DNA of 8,153 bases from Gemmatimonadota bacterium. Lineage in GTDB: Bacteria; Gemmatimonadota; Gemmatimonadetes; Gemmatimonadales; Gemmatimonadaceae. Where the stretch lies: the NCBI GenBank assembly GCA_023249395.1, contig JAHFCS010000074.1, positions 1-8,153 on the forward strand, in the 5' to 3' direction. The notes below the pieces were generated by a model. It saw only the letters and a list, made by a program, of their open reading frames with translations, ran no database searches and was not told the origin of the DNA. Positions 4,327 to 8,153 of this stretch are shown one piece after another (position 1 is the stretch's first letter; each line of letters begins with the position of its first letter). The position numbers and the translations under genes were made by a program.

Positions 4327-7058
4327 CGGCGGCGAAATTTACCCCGTGATCCCTTCCCCCGCCCGTCGCCGCCTCCGCGCCGAGTCCCCTCGTCGCGGCC
4401 GGATCGACCAGCGTCTCGCCCGCCATGCTCTCCGCGATGTCTGCCCGGGCCCTGACGACGCCGGACCGCCAGGTCGCGCGCCCGTTCCTCTTCTCGCGAC
4501 AATGACCCGGCTGCACCGACATCCCCTTCCACTTCGTCCGGTGACCAGGGGCGATCGAGAATCTCCTGCAGCTCGTCCAGGGAATCGGCGCTGATCGCGC
4601 CGCGCTGGCCGCGAATCACAACGAATCGGAGAGCCCGGTCGAGCACCGGCAGCTCCGATTCGTCGATGTTCCGCGCCATCTTCTCGGGAAGTCGAAGGCG
4701 CGCGACGCCGATGCGCTCTCCATCCCGCTCCTCGACGTCGTAGTCGATGTCGATCTCACGATCCCGGATTTCCGCTGTGGATGGAAGCGCAGCGTAGCGC
4801 CTCCTGATCTCACCCGGCACGAGGACATCGGGATCGAGGACGAAGCGCGCGTTCCTGAATTCGTCCATCGATTTGATCGACGCGAGCTGGCCCTCGTACC
4901 ACTCGGCCAGCTCGGCAAAGCCGAGGCGCGGCGTTTTTCCGGCCGATCGCCGGTACGTCTCGCGAATCTCGTCGATCGACGCGCGATTCCGCTTCACCGC
5001 CGGATGCCGCGCTTCACCCCTTGCCAGCGCCTCGGCCAGCGTATGCCGCGCGCGCTCGGCGTTCTCCTCCGTGAAAAGCTCGAGCGGCTCGACTTCGCGC
5101 TCGAGCTCGAAGCCGAAGTACTCGAGCGTTCTGACCAGAAGGAGCTGGCCTCCCTTCCGTTTCGGATCGTAGATGATCTCCGAGACGCCGCGGGTCGCGT
5201 ACTTCCGGATGAGGTGCATCGGAATCTGTGTTCCTTCGACAGCCGCCCGCGGAGTTCCCGATCTGTCGGCGAAGTATCTGATCTCGCCGGCGATCGCACC
5301 CCAGCTCCCGCAGACGCTCGTCCTCGACACACGAGCCTGCATTCCGTCGGCGGTCTCCTCGTCGATGACGAGATCGAAGGGCATGAACCGCGCGAGCAGC
5401 TCGCTGAACTTTCGTTCAATGTGATCGCGGGCGATGACCATCCTGTCGGGCAGCGGCATTTCCAGTGCGCGAAAGACGCTTGCCATTCCGAGTGCCGTGT
5501 CCTCGATCGCCTTGATGAGAACTCCGCGCTTTTCCGCCCATCGCTCGATCCTCTCGTCGAAGAGATGTCGCGGAAGGCCGTAGACCTCACCCTGGTAGCC
5601 GCAGCGCGAGTACGCTTCCGCGTAGAGGTTGTATGCCGTGAGATGGTCGCTCCCCGCGACCACCAATCCGGCGAGATCGCGCTCTTCGCGCGTCATCCGG
5701 TGCAGCGACTCGAGTGAGCTCATGACTGCGAGGTACGGCACCAGCTCGTCGTCGGCGTTGACGAGAAGCTCCGCCCAGGGCCTGTCCACGGGCATTGCTT
5801 CGACCTGCTTGCCGTAATGCGAGAGCCTTCCCTTGTCGATGATGCCGCGACTCTCGAGGAGCTTCACCGCGCGACGGTAGGCTACGCGGTCGAGAGGCAC
5901 GGGAAGCTCCAGCTCCGACGCGTCGACGCCAAGGTCGGCGCACGTCATCGCGACTCGTTCCGAATCGCCGGCGAGCTGGAACTCCGGCGCTGTGGGACGT
6001 AGCGTCTCGAAGCGAATGTCGCGGTCGGAAAGAATGAAGACGCGTCCGCCCTCCACGCGGCCGTGCACGCGTCCCGCCATCTGGAGGATCTCGTTGGCGC
6101 CGAGGTGCATGCGTGTGAGGACGTTCCTGCCGCGCTCGATGATGTTGCCGAATCGCGAATCGTCGATGACGACCGTATCGAGCCCGCGGACGTTGAGAGC
6201 GCTCTGGCCGGCTGCCGTCATCGTCAGAAAGAACGGCTTGCGCTCCTCGGCCTCGAGGAAAGGACGGATGACGCGAATCGGCTCCCCGCCGTGATAGTGC
6301 GCGGTGTTGATGCGGGGAAACCTCGATTCGACGAGAGCGGCGGCCTCTTCCACACCGGCCCGCGTCGGCAGGAACATGCCCACGCCGCGCCGCTGCTTGA
6401 TGACCGACTGGAGAAACCGGTCGTCGAGAAACTCCAGAGGATCCTTCCGCACGACTTTCACGTCGGCCGCGCGCGACGGGTCGAATGCGAAGCTCTGAAG
6501 CACTTCCGACGCGTCGAGATATTTCGCGTAGAAGGTCGGATCGACGGTTGCCGACAGCCAGATGAAGCGGCATCCGACGCGCTTTCCGAGCGCCAGGCAA
6601 AGCTCGAGCTCAGCCGACGTCTGGTGAATTTCGTCCACAACGAGCGTGTCGGTGCGAAGGATGTCGCCATCCTGAAACCAGCGGCGCGCGATGCCGGTGG
6701 TGACGATGATGACATTCCACATCGGGGTGTCGGGGGTTGCTTCGCGCTCGCGGTTCACCACACCCACCCGCAGATCTTCAGTGCTGAGGATTGTCTCGGA
6801 AATTGGCCGGATGGAAAGTGTTTTTCCGGTTCCAGTCCCGGCGACGATGCCGAACCCCTTGCCGGCGGCGGCAAATGCGCGAATCTCGGCTCCGTGCTGC
6901 TCCTCGAGGACAGTCTGAAGATGCAGACCAAGAGCGAGCTCGATTGTCTCGCACGCGGCGCGCGTCGGCGCGATGACGATGATGCGACCGGTGAGTGGCT
7001 CCGCCGCGACGAAGGCATCGTGGTCGGGCGGGAGATACTTGTCCTGAACCTTGCGCAT
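4323..7058 (-). CDS. DEIH-box (DEAH-like) superfamily 2 RNA helicase
   Basis: The 911-aa product is an ATP-dependent SF2 helicase, probably acting on RNA. Motifs in order: I GTGTGKT (74-80), II DEIH (142-145), III SAT (169-171), IV MFLPTR (228-233), V TMTAAGQSALNVRGLD (279-294) and VI QMAGRVHGR (326-334). Residues ~385-480 (AYRRAVKLLESRGIID..GRLSHYGKQVEAMPVD) look like the winged-helix/HA2 part of DEAH RNA helicases. Residues ~540-840 I do not recognise, and they do not look like the DUF3418 end of HrpA. Residues ~853-911 are a disordered, Arg/Gly-rich basic tail ending GKGSRGKFRRR, likely to bind RNA. Motif II is DEIH rather than DEAH, and motif VI has a His in place of the usual AGRAGR. ATG 7058 is the first plausible start; GTG 7061 is possible, and the frame further up is antisense-type shadow of the gene at 7126-7572. 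No SD is visible and a strong terminator lies just upstream. It overlaps gmhA by 4 nt. Confidence 0.9.
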   Translation of the reverse strand: MRKVQDKYLPPDHDAFVAAEPLTGRIIVIAPTRAACETIELALGLHLQTVLEEQHGAEIRAFAAAGKGFGIVAGTGTGKTLSIRPISETILSTEDLRVGVVNREREATPDTPMWNVIIVTTGIARRWFQDGDILRTDTLVVDEIHQTSAELELCLALGKRVGCRFIWLSATVDPTFYAKYLDASEVLQSFAFDPSRAADVKVVRKDPLEFLDDRFLQSVIKQRRGVGMFLPTRAGVEEAAALVESRFPRINTAHYHGGEPIRVIRPFLEAEERKPFFLTMTAAGQSALNVRGLDTVVIDDSRFGNIIERGRNVLTRMHLGANEILQMAGRVHGRVEGGRVFILSDRDIRFETLRPTAPEFQLAGDSERVAMTCADLGVDASELELPVPLDRVAYRRAVKLLESRGIIDKGRLSHYGKQVEAMPVDRPWAELLVNADDELVPYLAVMSSLESLHRMTREERDLAGLVVAGSDHLTAYNLYAEAYSRCGYQGEVYGLPRHLFDERIERWAEKRGVLIKAIEDTALGMASVFRALEMPLPDRMVIARDHIERKFSELLARFMPFDLVIDEETADGMQARVSRTSVCGSWGAIAGEIRYFADRSGTPRAAVEGTQIPMHLIRKYATRGVSEIIYDPKRKGGQLLLVRTLEYFGFELEREVEPLELFTEENAERARHTLAEALARGEARHPAVKRNRASIDEIRETYRRSAGKTPRLGFAELAEWYEGQLASIKSMDEFRNARFVLDPDVLVPGEIRRRYAALPSTAEIRDREIDIDYDVEERDGERIGVARLRLPEKMARNIDESELPVLDRALRFVVIRGQRGAISADSLDELQEILDRPWSPDEVEGDVGAAGSLSREEERARDLAVRRRQGPGRHRGEHGGRDAGRSGRDEGTRRGGGDGRGKGSRGKFRRR

Positions 7059-7064
7059 CACGTT

Positions 7065-7075
7065 TGCAAGTTGCA
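7065..7075. promoter_or_regulatory. Palindrome between the terminator and the helicase start
   Basis: TGCAA-G-TTGCA is an 11-bp palindrome (odd centre) filling most of the 18-nt space between the terminator T-tract and the helicase ATG. This is where an SD would be expected, and none is present. It could be a protein-binding site or a small RNA hairpin at the ribosome entry site. The role is unknown. Confidence 0.3.
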
Positions 7076-7076
7076 C

Positions 7077-7113
7077 AAAAAAAGCCCCGGGTGGAATCGC
7101 TCCACCCGGGGCT
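7077..7113 (-). terminator. Very strong intrinsic terminator between secreted-protein gene and helicase
   Basis: Arms 7083-7095 and 7101-7113 pair perfectly over 13 bp (core AGCCCCGGGTGGA) around a 5-nt loop. On the minus strand the hairpin is followed by seven T (7083-7077). It starts 12 nt after the TAG of the secreted-protein gene, so it should end that transcript. It also stops only 18 nt short of the helicase ATG, leaving no room for a separate promoter between them. Confidence 0.92.
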
Positions 7114-7125
7114 CGAACTCGACGG

Positions 7126-7572
7126 CTAGTGATTCTTGTACTTGCCCTTCCCGTTCCCCTTGCCATTGCCGACGTCGTACCAGACGCCGTCCCGGTTGAC
7201 CCGGCGGTGCTCGATACGATCGTTACGGGCAACCTTGAGCTTCCTGAGCCTGGCTTCCTTCGGATACTTGCAGTCTTCCTTGTAGCCATGCTCGTTTTCC
7301 TTGTACTTGCAGATTGCTCCGTTGCGTCCGTAGCGCACTTCGCTGCGTTTCCTGCCGCGATTGACGTCACGATTGACATTGCCATAGACGTCGCCATTCG
7401 TGTCGCGCCCGGCTACCTGCCACGATCCGTCGACTCTCGTGCCGACGCGGTCGGTACCGTTTGTGGCGACTCGACAGTTCACGTCGTACCATCGACAATT
7501 CGTCTGGGCTGAAGCGGGCGCCGAAATCGCGGCGGTCGCGGCAAGCCCGAATATGATCATCAAGCGATTCAT
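7126..7572 (-). CDS. Small secreted basic protein (148 aa), unknown function
   Basis: It begins with a clear Sec signal peptide: MNRL, a hydrophobic core IIFGLAATAAIS, and APASAQ, giving a likely cut after A22. The mature part (~126 aa) is hydrophilic and basic, with four cysteines (C26, C33, C88, C101) that could form two disulfides in the periplasm. There is an Asn/Asp/Gly/Arg-rich middle (RDTNGDVYGNVNRDVNRGRK), a 'CKYKENEHGYKEDCKY' segment, and a Lys/Gly tail (GNGKGNGKGKYKNH). 'RWYDVN' near the start and 'VWYDVG' near the end may be remnants of an internal repeat. I recognise no domain. The ATG at 7572 has AGGA 9 nt and GGAAG 2 nt upstream. It lies 43 nt after another small secreted-protein gene with no terminator between them, so the two are probably co-transcribed. 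A strong terminator follows. Confidence 0.85.
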   Translation of the reverse strand: MNRLMIIFGLAATAAISAPASAQTNCRWYDVNCRVATNGTDRVGTRVDGSWQVAGRDTNGDVYGNVNRDVNRGRKRSEVRYGRNGAICKYKENEHGYKEDCKYPKEARLRKLKVARNDRIEHRRVNRDGVWYDVGNGKGNGKGKYKNH

Positions 7573-7615
7573 TTCTTCCTGTCCTTTTTGTATCCAGGGA
7601 TCAGCGGCCTGAGAA

Positions 7616-7936
7616 TCAGGACTTCCTGCCTTTCTTCGGCTTGTAGTCCTTTTTCGGGAAATCGTCCCCGAAAATCACCGAGCCGTTAACGGGGCGGTTG
7701 CGGACTGCGTTGACACAGTCCGTTGGGGCGGGCTGCTGATCCGGGGGAACTCCTTCGATCCAGATCCTGCACATCCCTTGCGGAGGCCTGTAGGCAGGCG
7801 GCACCGCGGGCTGTTGCTTCGGCGAGGCCTTCGGGAAATGCGGAATAGGAAGTCCACGCGGAATCCCTTGGGCCTCAGCCGACCCACTCACCGCGAGCAT
7901 TGCCGCAGCGAGCAGAAGCAACCGCCATCTATCCAT
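7616..7936 (-). CDS. Small secreted Pro-rich protein with C...PAPTDC motif (106 aa)
   Basis: The frame is open up to 8062. I chose ATG 7936 because the protein then starts with a standard signal peptide: MDRWR, LLLLAAAMLAVSG, and SAEAQ, with cleavage likely after A22. The mature protein is Pro-rich (IPRGLPIPHFPKASP, QQPAVPPAYRPPQ), followed by GMCRIWIEGVPPDQQPAPTD-C with two cysteines (C56, C74), then AVRNRPVNGSVIFGDD and a Lys-rich end (KKDYKPKKGRKS). The 'CRIW.dGVPp..QPAPTDC..A.R..P..g.VI.G' pattern is one I recall from uncharacterised small exported proteins in Gemmatimonadota-like genomes; this is memory, not a search. The two cysteines probably form a disulfide outside the cytoplasm. A stable hairpin overlaps the ribosome binding site. 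It is the first gene of a probable two-gene unit with 7572-7126. Confidence 0.8.
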   Translation of the reverse strand: MDRWRLLLLAAAMLAVSGSAEAQGIPRGLPIPHFPKASPKQQPAVPPAYRPPQGMCRIWIEGVPPDQQPAPTDCVNAVRNRPVNGSVIFGDDFPKKDYKPKKGRKS

Positions 7937-7940
7937 CTTC

Positions 7941-7958
7941 CCTGCGGTCGCCCGCAGG
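7941..7958 (-). promoter_or_regulatory. GNRA-capped hairpin over the ribosome binding site of the 7936 start
   Basis: On the minus strand the leader reads CCTGCGG-GCGA-CCGCAGG followed by GAAG and the ATG: a perfect 7-bp, G+C-rich stem with a GCGA tetraloop. The AGG of the SD (AGGGA) lies in the 3' arm, 4 nt before the ATG. If the transcript folds this way, translation would be limited unless the hairpin is opened. If translation really begins further upstream, the hairpin would simply be coding sequence. Confidence 0.45.
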
Positions 7959-7977
7959 TAACTAAGGTTGGTCATGG

Positions 7978-7987
7978 CCTGTACAGG
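7978..7987. promoter_or_regulatory. Perfect 10-bp palindrome upstream of the secreted-protein gene
   Basis: CCTGTACAGG is a perfect palindrome 42 nt before the chosen ATG. A second one, GGCATGCC (7995-8002), lies close by. Either could be a regulator site in the leader or promoter region. No family can be assigned. Confidence 0.25.
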
Positions 7988-8009
7988 GGCAGGAGGCATG
8001 CCAAACTGA

Positions 8010-8038
8010 TGAATAGAGTCTAAAGCCTGAAGGGACAA
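8010..8038 (-). promoter_or_regulatory. Weak candidate promoter for the two secreted-protein genes
   Basis: On the minus strand TTGTCC (8038-8033), a 17-nt spacer and TATTCA (8015-8010) give partial sigma-70-like matches, which would leave a leader of about 70 nt before ATG 7936. The match is poor, and promoter consensus in this lineage is uncertain. Confidence 0.22.
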
Positions 8039-8076
8039 TGAGTTAGCCTTGCCGCAATCCATCTGAACCGACCCTC

Positions 8077-8098
8077 GGTGTCACCCAGTTCGGACACC
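8077..8098. repeat. 6-bp inverted repeat near the right edge
   Basis: GGTGTC (8077-8082) and GACACC (8093-8098) are perfect inverted copies separated by 10 nt. The rest of 8039-8153 holds no supported gene. The spacing would suit a dimeric regulator or a small hairpin, but with arms this short chance is possible. Confidence 0.3.
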
Positions 8099-8153
8099 CA
8101 TTATTCCGCGGCGGGACGCCTTTAGGAGAGCAGAAGCCCAGCAAGTGGGTTAA

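Noticed and set aside
6063..7199. 378-codon plus-strand frame across the helicase
   Set aside because: It is antisense to a helicase whose motifs are all in the minus frame. Long antisense frames are common in G+C-rich DNA, and the peptide has no domain.
7059..7397. N-terminal extension of the helicase frame
   Set aside because: It runs out of frame through the secreted-protein gene and its terminator, giving Ser/Thr/Arg-rich shadow peptide.
7937..8062. Upstream ATGs (7975, 8062) for the Pro-rich secreted protein
   Set aside because: They would bury a standard signal peptide inside the protein. They have weaker ribosome binding sites than 7936.
8044..8153. Plus-strand open frame running off the right edge
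   Set aside because: No start codon occurs after the stop at 8041-8043, and the ~36-residue peptide resembles no family I know. The edge prevents a decision.
8041..8153. Integron attC-like site at the right edge
   Set aside because: GTTAG at the left and GGGTTAA at the right are not in the inverted RYYYAAC/GTTRRRY arrangement, and inner arms pair poorly. No integrase is present.

Overview
The window is G+C-rich bacterial DNA with tightly packed genes on both strands. It looks like Gram-negative chromosome from a soil or sediment lineage, and my best guess is Gemmatimonadota. The reasons are the long form of IspH, the small secreted protein with the Cys...Pro-Ala-Pro-Thr-Asp-Cys signature, and a heptose-pathway isomerase. 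The taxon is inferred from protein character and no marker gene proves it. I see no rRNA, tRNA, CRISPR array, transposase, integrase or phage gene.

Layout. (1) 2-304 (+) is the 3' end of a helical protein resembling DUF6483. (2) 305-763 has no convincing gene. (3) A strong intrinsic terminator at 764-796 closes a small minus-strand gene at 819-1028 of unknown function. (4) ispH (minus, last step of the MEP isoprenoid pathway) and an S66 LD-carboxypeptidase (plus, peptidoglycan recycling) are divergent. Only 27 bp separate their start codons, so promoter signals must lie inside the ends of the two reading frames. That area holds a palindrome and a 15-bp tandem repeat. (5) The carboxypeptidase converges on gmhA, and the 39-bp gap between them is a 7-bp triplicate that can fold into a terminator.

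(6) The right half is one minus-strand series. Two small secreted proteins (7936-7616, 7572-7126) come first. Then come a very strong terminator, a 911-residue DEIH-box (DEAH-like) RNA helicase (7058-4323), and gmhA, whose ATG overlaps the helicase stop in ATGA. Helicase and gmhA are therefore probably translationally coupled. The terminator ends only 18 nt before the helicase start and no Shine-Dalgarno is visible there, so helicase-gmhA expression may depend on read-through or attenuation. The first secreted-protein gene has a GNRA-capped hairpin covering part of its ribosome binding site.

Most genes are housekeeping: isoprenoids, wall recycling, heptose synthesis, RNA remodelling. I found no clear new defence, mobile or biosynthetic system. 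The most interesting points are regulatory: the terminator/helicase junction, the crowded ispH-ldcA divergent region, the SD-masking hairpin, and the helicase's unusual motif VI and RG-rich tail.
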